A stretch of DNA of 64,000 bases from Thiomicrorhabdus aquaedulcis (lineage in GTDB: Bacteria; Pseudomonadota; Gammaproteobacteria; Thiomicrospirales; Thiomicrospiraceae): positions 1 through 64,000 of the forward strand of contig NZ_AP018723.1 of the NCBI RefSeq assembly GCF_004001325.1. Direction: 5' to 3'. Positions 43,687-50,363 of this stretch are shown here, in pieces (position 1 is the stretch's first letter; each line of letters starts with the position of its first letter). The notes beneath the pieces were generated by a model that ran no database searches, was not told where the DNA came from, and was given only the letters and a program-made list of their open reading frames with translations. Made by a program: the position numbers and the translations under genes.

Positions 43687-43980
43687 GTGTTTACAGTAAT
43701 TTTAGTCTGGGTCGCGTTGGTTGTATTATGGCCATTAATATTGAGTTTTATTTTGGTAGCGCAAAGGGTTTTCCTGGTTGCAGTTGCTCTACCCTATGCG
43801 ACAACAAGAAAACTAGCTTACGATTTAGGATTAGTGTCCATTTCGGCTGGCGGCTTCTCTGTCTTAGCTGGGATAACGCAACAATCGTCCCAAGATGAAA
43901 TAGTTTTTAGGGTATTGGTTTCTTTGATATTTATTTTCTTAGGTGCTATTATCGTTTACAGAAATATAGAAAAGAATTAA
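43687..43980 (+). CDS. Three-helix membrane protein, second copy of a cassette
   Basis: 97 residues from GTG 43687, which has AAAGGAGG upstream; an in-frame ATG at 43621 lies within the leader RNA and is not used. Hydrophobic helices at the N-terminus (VILVWVALVVLWPLIL), middle (SISAGGFSVLAGI) and C-terminus. Paralogue of the product at 44691 (RKL.YD.GL...G G...GI..Q). Followed by a microprotein gene. Confidence 0.65.
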   Translation: MFTVILVWVALVVLWPLILSFILVAQRVFLVAVALPYATTRKLAYDLGLVSISAGGFSVLAGITQQSSQDEIVFRVLVSLIFIFLGAIIVYRNIEKN

Positions 43981-43993
43981 AGGTAAATTTATC

Positions 43994-44134
43994 ATGTTAT
44001 ATGCCACAACAGCGGTAGCTTTAGTTTTTGCGTTTAGTCTTTTTGGCGTAGCGATGTTTCTCACTGAAGCGTCTAAAAAGAAAAAAGCAGAAGAAGAAAA
44101 ATCTAAAGACCTGGATAAGGTTTTTAGAAGCTAG
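43994..44134 (+). CDS. Membrane microprotein, 46 aa
   Basis: ATG 43994, 13 bases after the previous stop, AAGGTAAATTT upstream. One hydrophobic helix (about 5-25) followed by a Lys/Glu-rich tail (ASKKKKAEEEKSKD). Same plan as the microproteins at 38829 and 44364. Confidence 0.6.
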   Translation: MLYATTAVALVFAFSLFGVAMFLTEASKKKKAEEEKSKDLDKVFRS

Positions 44135-44181
44135 TAACGTTTCCCCATGATGCGGAAAGCCTTAATAAGGTTGTATAAAAA

Positions 44182-44286
44182 ATGAACACTATAATCATGC
44201 TATTAGTAGCTCTTGCGTTTGGAAGCGGTCTGTATTGGCTAGGAATGCAAATTCAAAAAGAGATAGATAGTAGAAAGCGTCATTAA
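44182..44286 (+). CDS. Membrane microprotein, 34 aa
   Basis: ATG 44182 behind an AAGG at a longer spacing. One helix (MNTIIMLLVALAFGSGLYWL) and a short basic tail. No family. Very short, so confidence rests on the series of similar genes around it. Confidence 0.4.
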   Translation: MNTIIMLLVALAFGSGLYWLGMQIQKEIDSRKRH

Positions 44287-44363
44287 TCCTGAAACACGGC
44301 TTCTTTAACGAAAGTTATTGTGGTGGTAATATTGGGGTTAGAGAAAAATAAGGGGAATTTTTG

Positions 44364-44504
44364 ATGACTTCTTTAATAATTGGTTCGTTGGTCGTTTTAT
44401 TGGTCGGTGGATTCCTTACTGGGTTCGCTTTATGGCTTTTAAAAATAGCTAATGAAAAAGAAAAAGAAGAAAAGCAATTAGAAGCGTTTAAAAACGCTTC
44501 TTAA
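44364..44504 (+). CDS. Membrane microprotein, 46 aa
   Basis: ATG 44364 with AAGGGGAA upstream. One hydrophobic helix (about 4-27, with a GGFLTGF motif) and a Lys/Glu-rich tail. The short leader repeat CTTTAACGA..GTTAT precedes it (44304-44318). Confidence 0.55.
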   Translation: MTSLIIGSLVVLLVGGFLTGFALWLLKIANEKEKEEKQLEAFKNAS

Positions 44505-44612
44505 TTAATCCTGAAACACGGCTCCTTTAACGACGGTTATAGGGGCATCGCCAATCCGTCTTAGATGGAATAACTTAACAATTTTCCTAAGATGAAATAG
44601 TTTTTAAAATAA

Positions 44613-44684
44613 CCCAATGGAGGTATGACACCTCCATTGGAGGCATACCTCCGAAGTTTGGCAAAACAAATTTAAAGGAGGTAT
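44613..44684 (+). promoter_or_regulatory. Pseudoknot leader 12 (upstream of the 44691 gene)
   Basis: Nearly identical to leader 11: stem CCAATGGAGGT (44614-44624)/ACCTCCATTGG (44630-44640); GGAGGTATG (44619-44627) with CATACCTCC (44644-44652); ribosome site GGAGGTAT at 44677-44684 complementary to the latter. A duplicated leader plus gene. Confidence 0.8.
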
Positions 44685-44690
44685 TTGCCT

Positions 44691-44972
44691 ATGATGACAT
44701 TTATATTGATTTACATAGCCATAATCCCAATATGGCCGCTATGCTTATTTTTCTGTGAACGATTTATCGTTTTTTGGAGAAGGAAAAGTCTTCAAACAAG
44801 GAGGAAGCTACTGTATGACGTTGGTTTAATCTTTGTTGGTTCCGGTGGTATTGGAGCCATGCTTGGGATAACCATCCAAACTGAGAATCCTGAACTAATG
44901 ATACGTTTTATCATAGCTGTTACAGTGATTATCATTGGTGTTATACTTATCCTATTGAACATGGAAGAATAA
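44691..44972 (+). CDS. Three-helix membrane protein, third copy of a cassette
   Basis: 93 residues from ATG 44691. Helices at the N-terminus (FILIYIAIIPIWPLCLFF), middle and C-terminus (IIAVTVIIIGVILILL). Clear paralogue of the 43687 product (conserved RRKLLYDVGL...GSGG.G...GI..Q). Leader and gene are both duplicated, so duplication included the RNA element. Function unknown. Confidence 0.65.
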   Translation: MMTFILIYIAIIPIWPLCLFFCERFIVFWRRKSLQTRRKLLYDVGLIFVGSGGIGAMLGITIQTENPELMIRFIIAVTVIIIGVILILLNMEE

Positions 44973-44992
44973 CTAGATATTGGAGATATATC

Positions 44993-45082
44993 ATGTCTAT
45001 TCAAGTTGGTGCGTTTCTTTGCGCTGTTTTAGCTATCGGTGGCCTATTGATTTGGGCTTCAATCAAAACAACGAAGAAATAA
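44993..45082 (+). CDS. Membrane microprotein, 29 aa
   Basis: ATG 44993 with TGGAGATAT upstream. One helix (VGAFLCAVLAIGGLLIWAS) and a basic end (KTTKK). Third microprotein directly after a three-helix membrane protein. Confidence 0.5.
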   Translation: MSIQVGAFLCAVLAIGGLLIWASIKTTKK

Positions 45083-45143
45083 GACAACAGAAAGCTAAAG
45101 AGAAGGATTTGGAAAAATCCCTTTCCTAATTTTTAATCATTCG

Positions 45144-45227
45144 CTCCTTTAACGACAGTTATTGGGGCTTCTCCGAATGTACTTGCGAGTGCATTCGGTC
45201 AAGTCCCTATATGTCCGTTTAAAGGAG
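45144..45227 (+). promoter_or_regulatory. Structured leader of the 45235 gene
   Basis: CTCCTTTAA (45144-45152) is complementary to TTAAAGGAG (45219-45227), the ribosome site of the next gene. A strong hairpin, CCGAATG (45173-45179)/CATTCGG (45192-45198) with further internal pairs, lies between them. Not the same layout as leaders 1-12 but the same apparent logic: the ribosome site can be hidden. Confidence 0.55.
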
Positions 45228-45234
45228 AAGAAAA

Positions 45235-45423
45235 GTGAAATTTTTAAACACTCAAATAATCAGCTTGGAACCAAAAGTAAGCAGCTCCGCAAGTATTAAA
45301 CCTAACGCTCCCAAATGGGTGCGCGATGGTTTTGAGGAGATGAAGAAATTTGGTATGAGCACACAGGAAGCAATCACAAGATTGCGGCAATCACCATTTT
45401 TCTGTGATGAGTGGGTAGCTTAA
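45235..45423 (+). CDS. Small protein, paralogue of the 43350 product
   Basis: 62 residues from GTG 45235 (AAAGGAG upstream). Conserved with the 43350 product over the second half (APKWVRDGFEE...STQEAI...SPFFCDEW). Function unknown. A terminator lies five bases after its stop. Confidence 0.6.
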   Translation: MKFLNTQIISLEPKVSSSASIKPNAPKWVRDGFEEMKKFGMSTQEAITRLRQSPFFCDEWVA

Positions 45424-45427
45424 GACT

Positions 45428-45448
45428 AAGCCCTTCGGGGCTTTTTTT
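45428..45448 (+). terminator. Rho-independent terminator closing the small-gene region
   Basis: AAGCCC-TTCG-GGGCTT followed by a T-run: a textbook tetraloop hairpin with U-tract. Confidence 0.9.
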
Positions 45449-45459
45449 ACACAAATTAA

Positions 45460-45487
45460 TTGACTTATTTATAAAAACAAATAAAAT
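45460..45487 (+). promoter_or_regulatory. Promoter, TTGACT-16-TAAAAT
   Basis: TTGACT at 45460-45465, spacer 16, TAAAAT at 45482-45487, directly after the terminator and about 50 bases before the next gene. Confidence 0.6.
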
Positions 45488-45534
45488 AACGCTTAACTAT
45501 TCAAGGGCAATTGCTCACCAACCAGGAGAAAATC

Positions 45535-46266
45535 ATGTTAAGAACTTATTCAAAGAAATTAGATTTAAGGACTTCCCAAGTTCTTTGGACTTACGGCCAA
45601 AATAGAGCGGGGGTTATTGAAGTCGAAATGCCTTACGATTCAGAGGATTCGGACATTATTGCTGAACTGGTTGCTATTCAACACGTTATTTTTGCTAAAG
45701 CTGTTTTGGGTTTTAAGCCTCTGCACGGAGCCGGTATTGAGATTGAAGTGTCCAAGGGCGCAATTAAGAAAATCCTCAATAATGCGACGACTAAAAAAGA
45801 ATTAATTAAGTACGCTTCGTTTATTCCTTTTTTATTACAGGGTGTTTCTATCAAAACGCATAGAAAACATAGCAAAGACGTTGTTTTCGAGGGGTTGGAA
45901 TTTGAGAAAATAGTCGTTGATGTAGAGAAGTACACAAATACAAGGTTGCTTATAGAGTCCCCGGCGATTGGTTTTATTGAGATTACGCATCACGCTTTAC
46001 AAAGATTTACTGAAAAAAGCGAAGTCGAATCTGGGTTTGTCAAACAACCTTTAAAAGCATTAGTTGCTCGCATTTCTCACCCAGATATTGTTCGAGTTAA
46101 GCTCCCAACAGGAGTCATTGAACATAAGCAGCGTAAGTATGGCCAAGACGATAACTACAGCGTTTGGAAGCATCCAACGTCAACGATTAATTTTGGCCTA
46201 GTCAATAACGCAGGCGTGTACTCCTTAGTAACCGTTTTCATTAACAAACAACAACAGAGTTTTTAA
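45535..46266 (+). CDS. Hypothetical protein, 243 aa
   Basis: ATG 45535 with CAGGAGAAAATC upstream. Mixed alpha/beta protein, no signal peptide. The stretch 'GFIEITHHALQRFTEKSEVE' about residue 155 and the C-terminal beta-rich part (SVWKHPTSTINFGLVNN...) suggest a small nuclease- or toxin-like fold, but I do not recognise a family. It begins a short operon with the next two genes. Confidence 0.55.
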   Translation: MLRTYSKKLDLRTSQVLWTYGQNRAGVIEVEMPYDSEDSDIIAELVAIQHVIFAKAVLGFKPLHGAGIEIEVSKGAIKKILNNATTKKELIKYASFIPFLLQGVSIKTHRKHSKDVVFEGLEFEKIVVDVEKYTNTRLLIESPAIGFIEITHHALQRFTEKSEVESGFVKQPLKALVARISHPDIVRVKLPTGVIEHKQRKYGQDDNYSVWKHPTSTINFGLVNNAGVYSLVTVFINKQQQSF

Positions 46267-46267
46267 A

Positions 46268-46539
46268 ATGCCCAGCGAAAAATTAAAAAATTGGAAGAAC
46301 AGGAAAGAAAGGCTCAGGAAATCATCAAGAAGGTGCGTATTGAGTTGAAAAAAGCAAAAGAGCAGGAAGCCGCCAGGATAGAAGAAGAGCACAATGGTTT
46401 TCTAATCGAACTTGCTATTGCGGTTCTTAAGGAGATGAAAACAAATCCAGCATTAGAAGACATGATTATTAGCCAGGTCAAAATTAAGCAAGAAGCCTTG
46501 CTGGGTCTCGGCGTACAAAAAGAGGAGTTGCCATTTTGA
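46268..46539 (+). CDS. Coiled-coil protein (one frameshift)
   Basis: Two frames: ATG 46268 (MPSEKLK...) and the longer one from 46291 (LEEQERKAQEIIKKVRIELK...). They join if the A-run 46285-46290 (six) is really seven, giving about 91 residues (MPSEKLKKLEEQERKAQ...). Strong coiled coil over about residues 5-45, then a helical C-terminus ending KEELPF. Size and plan are like small relaxosome or plasmid accessory proteins, without a firm family. Confidence 0.55.
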
Positions 46540-46706
46540 GTTACAGTTACGTGAGTATTTCGTTCCGTTCGCTTCCAAGAATAATTCGTGAAGCCATTCA
46601 GCAGCGTGTAGACGAGTCTGTTTTTATGGAAATTTTGAACAAACCCAAATACGGGCTTGGCGTTCGTAAAGCGGCCATCCATCATTATCAAAAAAAGAAC
46701 GCATGA
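46536..46706 (+). CDS. Small hypothetical protein, 56 aa
   Basis: TTG 46536 overlapping the previous stop (TTGA) with AGGAG eight bases upstream; GTG 46551 is an alternative. Basic, helical product (SLPRIIREAIQQRVDESVF...). The stop overlaps the start of the palindrome ACCAGGCCTGGT (46706-46717). Confidence 0.45.
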   Translation: MSYSYVSISFRSLPRIIREAIQQRVDESVFMEILNKPKYGLGVRKAAIHHYQKKNA

Positions 46707-46717
46707 CCAGGCCTGGT
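46706..46717. repeat. 12-bp palindrome ACCAGGCCTGGT (one of four)
   Basis: Exact copies at 2860-2871, 6325-6336, 46706-46717 and 61171-61182; ten-base partial copies near 6748 and 57643. This copy is intergenic, next to the 60-bp inverted repeat copy B. Confidence 0.6.
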
Positions 46718-46721
46718 ATTA

Positions 46722-46781
46722 AATTTGGGTGGAAAAGGATAGCGCCCAAGCGGTAGATTGCTAACTTAAGGGGAGTAGTTC
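46722..46781. repeat. 60-bp repeat, copy B (inverted partner at 2953-3012)
   Basis: About 50 of 60 positions match the reverse complement of 2953-3012. It lies between the small gene at 46536 and the lipoprotein at 46819. Confidence 0.7.
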
Positions 46782-46818
46782 GCTATTGATTATAAGAAGT
46801 TAAACCAAGGAAATATTA

Positions 46819-47352
46819 ATGGTCAAAATAATTTTTGTTATATCCATCGTGGGGACTCTCGCAGGCTGTGTAGGTGAGGATGGCCGTGGCACGGAAGCTG
46901 ACGCAGCAATGACACCAAAAGAGCAAGTTGTGGTTTTGGAGGAATCAAATGCAATACCAATGCTTGAGCGCAGCAATACTCTTGTTGGCATAGATACCAA
47001 TGCAAATGGTGTTCGTGATGACGTTGAATCAATACTTTCTATCAACTACACGTTAAGCATTCAACTTGCCGCAGCAATGCAAGCTGCCAAAGCAATGCAA
47101 ACTGCTTTGGTAGTAGATGTAGCAGATATACCAGCAGTAAAAGTGGTTGATAGAGAAATTTCTCGCGGAATTAATTGCATATATTCAAAGTTTGACGGTG
47201 CAAATAATTCAAAACAGCCCGCCCAAGTCGCACAGGAGATAGAAGCAATAACAGCCAACACAAAGCAAAGATTATTGGCGTATCTTCAATTCAATAAGGC
47301 GCTGGATGGCACATCTTCTGCACTGCCGGAAGGAGATACTTGTGGTGATTAA
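46819..47352 (+). CDS. Small lipoprotein with a Ca-binding-like loop
   Basis: 177 residues with a lipoprotein signal: hydrophobic VKIIFVISIVGT then LAGC (Cys near 16). The segment DTNANGVRDDVES resembles an EF-hand/dockerin-like calcium loop. The rest is helical and Ala-rich. AAGG upstream. Its stop overlaps the end of the convergent recombinase gene by four bases. No family recognised. Confidence 0.6.
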   Translation: MVKIIFVISIVGTLAGCVGEDGRGTEADAAMTPKEQVVVLEESNAIPMLERSNTLVGIDTNANGVRDDVESILSINYTLSIQLAAAMQAAKAMQTALVVDVADIPAVKVVDREISRGINCIYSKFDGANNSKQPAQVAQEIEAITANTKQRLLAYLQFNKALDGTSSALPEGDTCGD

Positions 47353-48353
47353 AACCCGCTTCTATTCACCGCTGTTTTAACTCTATCACGGCCTCTCATA
47401 TCGTACCGTTGCGTTGTGTTGATACTGGAGTGACCCAGAACATCACGAACGGTGATTAAGTCCTCTCCTAAGCTTAAAAGCGTCGTTGCAAGGGTTCTTC
47501 TCAAGTCGTGAGGCGAAAACTTCTCCATGCCAAGTTCAAGCTGCTTCTTTTTCAAAATGTAATAAATCGCCTGGCTGGTCAAAAGATTGGGAGCCGGTGT
47601 TGTGCCATTGTTGAAGGTAAGGCTGTTTAATACATCGCCCTTTTTGATTCTCACAAACAGAGCGCCTTCTTCATGGCCACGTACCTTCAGCCAAGCCTCA
47701 AGGTTTTGAGTTGCGCTCTCAGTGAGAAAAGCCTCACGCTCTTTATTGCCTTTACCCGTAATGGTAATTGACCCATTACTTGCACTGTAATGACGATATT
47801 CTATCTTGGCCAACTCGCTCCGTCGTAACCCACATGCAAACAAAAGTGACAAAATTGCTTTGTCGCGGATGCCGATTGCATTCTCGTTACAAGAATCAAG
47901 AAGTTCATACGCTTCGGGTTTTGTTAAGCTCCGTCCCCTTGAAATACGAGACCCTTTAGGACGCTTAACGCGGCGAATCCGCTCTAAATGAGCCGCATCA
48001 ATCAATTTAAGCTCAAACGCCTCAGCCAAAACCCCGCGTACCGCTGCCATATAGGTTTTAATCGTTTCAGGAGCCATGCCATTGCCTCGTAGCTTCGCAA
48101 TAATGGTTTGCAGCTCCATGCGGTCAATCTTCTCCCAAGGGAACGAAAATACATCTACCGGCTCACCAGGCTTCAGGTCATTTATCATACGAACGATTTG
48201 TTTAAAGTAACTGAGCATCGTTGCACGACTGAGCGCCGACTCCAGAGAGAAAAGATAAATCGCAACAGGATTTCGCTTTGCTTGATACAACTCAATATCG
48301 TGTGAAGAAACCTCAACTAATTCGGCTTCGGTGACGTGTATGACTTGGTTCAC
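47349..48353 (-). CDS. Tyrosine recombinase (phage-integrase family)
   Basis: 334 residues. N-terminal SAM-like core-binding domain (about 15-105), then the catalytic domain with GLRRSELAK (Arg), the beta-hairpin Lys in ITGKGNKER, HDLRRTLATT (His-x-x-Arg), LGHSSINTTQRYD (His and Tyr). The catalytic set is complete. Most plasmid-borne relatives resolve dimers or integrate; no attachment site is obvious. The start overlaps the stop of the regulator gene (ATGA). Confidence 0.92.
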   Translation of the reverse strand: MNQVIHVTEAELVEVSSHDIELYQAKRNPVAIYLFSLESALSRATMLSYFKQIVRMINDLKPGEPVDVFSFPWEKIDRMELQTIIAKLRGNGMAPETIKTYMAAVRGVLAEAFELKLIDAAHLERIRRVKRPKGSRISRGRSLTKPEAYELLDSCNENAIGIRDKAILSLLFACGLRRSELAKIEYRHYSASNGSITITGKGNKEREAFLTESATQNLEAWLKVRGHEEGALFVRIKKGDVLNSLTFNNGTTPAPNLLTSQAIYYILKKKQLELGMEKFSPHDLRRTLATTLLSLGEDLITVRDVLGHSSINTTQRYDMRGRDRVKTAVNRSGF

Positions 48354-48862
48354 AATGTTTGCCTCGGTCTGCCCACTTGGACACGTTCTAAAGATTGAAC
48401 AACCCCAATCATCTCTTCATTGGAAAGTGCATTAAGAGAGTAAAGGGCGGCGCGAATAACCTCGGACTTATTTGCCCGCACGCCATTCAGTAACAGCTTG
48501 TCGCACAACGCATGAATTAAGTCATGGTCTTTTTGAGGAAAGGAAAACGTGTCCTTGACTGTCTTTTGTGGAACAGAAGGCGCTGTCTCCAACACTTTAG
48601 GCGGAATGGCCACTGAAGCCGTTACAGCCTGAGTCTCTTCGACCGGATGAATCAAGGCCTGGTCATGCGTGTCCATCCAACCTTTTTCAAGACCCAATGC
48701 CTGCTCAATTTTCTCTGCGGCTCGACTACCAACGTAACCCACTAAACGCATTTTTTTAATATGAGCATCCGTAACACCGCACACCTTCGCCAAAGCAGTG
48801 GTGCTGTCAAATCGCTTTAAAATCTCGTTGAGATTATGGAGTCTTAACGCTTGAGGAGTCAT
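48350..48862 (-). CDS. Helix-turn-helix regulator upstream of the recombinase
   Basis: 170 residues. N-terminal helix-turn-helix (LNEILKRFDSTTALAKVCGV, then TDAHIKKMRLVGYVGSRAAEKIEQAL), CII/YdaS-like in plan, a Pro-rich linker, and a C-terminal helical domain (DLIHALCDKLLLNGVRANKSEVIRAALYSL) that could be ribbon-helix-helix-like. It likely controls the recombinase, with which it is coupled. The inverted repeat at 48887-48946 lies just upstream as a candidate operator. Confidence 0.65.
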   Translation of the reverse strand: MTPQALRLHNLNEILKRFDSTTALAKVCGVTDAHIKKMRLVGYVGSRAAEKIEQALGLEKGWMDTHDQALIHPVEETQAVTASVAIPPKVLETAPSVPQKTVKDTFSFPQKDHDLIHALCDKLLLNGVRANKSEVIRAALYSLNALSNEEMIGVVQSLERVQVGRPRQTL

Positions 48863-48886
48863 GGGAAACCTTTTGAAAAATAATTA

Positions 48887-48946
48887 TTAATACTATATTA
48901 ACTAAACCAACAATACAAACTATAAATGCAGTACAAATAGTATTAA
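48887..48946. promoter_or_regulatory. Inverted repeats upstream of the recombinase operon
   Basis: TTAATACTAT (48887-48896) and ATAGTATTAA (48937-48946) are perfect 10-base partners, 50 bases apart, flanking the likely leftward promoter. Suited to a looping or cooperative repressor. Confidence 0.5.
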
Positions 48947-49181
48947 CAATTAATTTTGAGAAATGCTAAAAAATGACCTCCATAAATAGGCCATTAAAGC
49001 ATTATCGAACACCGACCAATGCACTTGCTTAGATAATGCATGAAGCGCGCTCAAAACGCTTTAAATTAAGGATTTCTTAAATCAGAGCTATTCCTCTCAA
49101 AATAACCGGTTTAAATGCCATGCCCTATTCTAAACCCATTATTACTTTTTAAAAGGTACATTTTAATAAGTAATCCTAAAC
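48947..49181. other. Intergenic region, AT-rich
   Basis: Between the recombinase operon promoter and the KfrA operators I see no open gene. A GCATTATCGAACAC-type half-site lies near 49001 and could be an outlying KfrA site. Otherwise nothing. Confidence 0.4.
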
Positions 49182-49212
49182 GAACACTGTTCTTATGCTC
49201 GAACAGTGTTCG
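49182..49212. promoter_or_regulatory. Two tandem palindromes, likely KfrA operators
   Basis: GAACACTGTTC (49182-49192) and CGAACAGTGTTCG (49200-49212), each a perfect odd palindrome, 19 bases centre to centre, about 70 bases before the kfrA start. KfrA proteins repress their own promoters by binding such repeats. Confidence 0.65.
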
Positions 49213-49272
49213 GCTTTGTTTTCGCCTTCTTAGGTGTTAAAATTCAGCAAACGTAAACTGGAGTAAAAACTA

Positions 49273-50238
49273 ATGCAACCCATGCCAGAAAAAAGCCCAG
49301 AGGCCATTCAAAGAATTGTCGATGAAACACTGGATGAAATGTACGCCAGAAAAGAAAAGCTTTCGATACGCTCTTTAATTGACAGAGTGGGAACGGACGT
49401 CATCAGTAGTACAAGCACGGCAAGTAAATACAAGCGAAGCTGGGACGATAGAAGACTGGCCAGGGAAAATGAGCTGTTTGACAGATTGGGGTTTAGCTCT
49501 GAGTTTACCCAGGCGTTCATGCAGGAAATCTCACGTTTTTCAGCGGACATTGAATCTCGTACTCGAAAATCTTCAGAGGATTTGCGAACCGACAATTCGG
49601 AGCTGGAGAGAGAGCTTGAACGAGTTGAACGTCTTGCTAAGGATTTTGAAATCCTAGCAACACAAAAAGAAAAGGAAATTGGCACTTTAAACCAACGAAT
49701 CGAGTCCGAAAAGCAGTCGCAAAAACACGCTTTAGAGAGCCAGGGCAAAGACCATAAGCATGAGCTGGAAACACTGCAAACCAAGTACCAGACACAAATT
49801 TCTGAAACTGAAAAGCAATACCGACAATTAACCGAAAAGGTATTGGAACTTCAAACCATTATCGAGGAGTTGCGTCGTAATCTGGCGCAGGCGGACTTAA
49901 GACTTGAGAGCCTAAAAAGCCTTGAGGATACAAATTCAAAATTATTAAACCAGGTAAGTGAACTCAACACGCAATTATCGGACAACAAGGCCAATGCGGT
50001 TGGCTTATCTAGGGACGTTGACTCCAAGCAGAACCAAATAGCTACGCTGGAAAAAACCGCAGAACGTGAGCTTTTGTCAAAAGACAAAGAAATTGAGGCA
50101 TTGAAGACCGCGTTGGCCAAGCAAGAGGAACTGACAATTAATTTGCGTGAAGAAGTTGCCAGTAGAAAAGGCGAAAACGATTCTCTTAACAGTCAAATCA
50201 GTAGGCTGAACTCTTATTTGACTAAAAAAGAGGTTTAA
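49273..50238 (+). CDS. kfrA: KfrA-type plasmid regulator with long coiled coil
   Basis: 321 residues. N-terminal DNA-binding domain (about 10-80: EAIQRIVDETLDEMYARK, TDVISSTSTASKYKRSWDDR) followed by an almost unbroken coiled coil (about 95-310). This is the KfrA plan: an autoregulator and possible nucleoid or partition helper of large plasmids. Good SD-like GGAG upstream. The operators at 49182-49212 lie before it. Confidence 0.85.
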   Translation: MQPMPEKSPEAIQRIVDETLDEMYARKEKLSIRSLIDRVGTDVISSTSTASKYKRSWDDRRLARENELFDRLGFSSEFTQAFMQEISRFSADIESRTRKSSEDLRTDNSELERELERVERLAKDFEILATQKEKEIGTLNQRIESEKQSQKHALESQGKDHKHELETLQTKYQTQISETEKQYRQLTEKVLELQTIIEELRRNLAQADLRLESLKSLEDTNSKLLNQVSELNTQLSDNKANAVGLSRDVDSKQNQIATLEKTAERELLSKDKEIEALKTALAKQEELTINLREEVASRKGENDSLNSQISRLNSYLTKKEV

Positions 50239-50302
50239 GCAACACCTGAATTAACTCTCGTTGAGAATTCAAAACGCAACGAGTTATCTTTGTGAGAGCG
50301 TA

Positions 50303-50330
50303 TTGACTTAAATGATAAAATGAGTATAAT
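50303..50330 (+). promoter_or_regulatory. Promoter, TTGACT-16-TATAAT
   Basis: TTGACT at 50303-50308, spacer 16, TATAAT at 50325-50330: consensus-like, 34 bases before the GTG of the next gene. Confidence 0.75.
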
Positions 50331-50363
50331 TAGAGGTAAGGGTTATTCTTGAGGAGAATTTAA

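Noticed and set aside
46285-46539. Separate TTG-started gene at 46291
   Set aside because: The upstream ATG frame continues into it with one added A in the run 46285-46290, as in seven other frame breaks, so a single gene is more likely.
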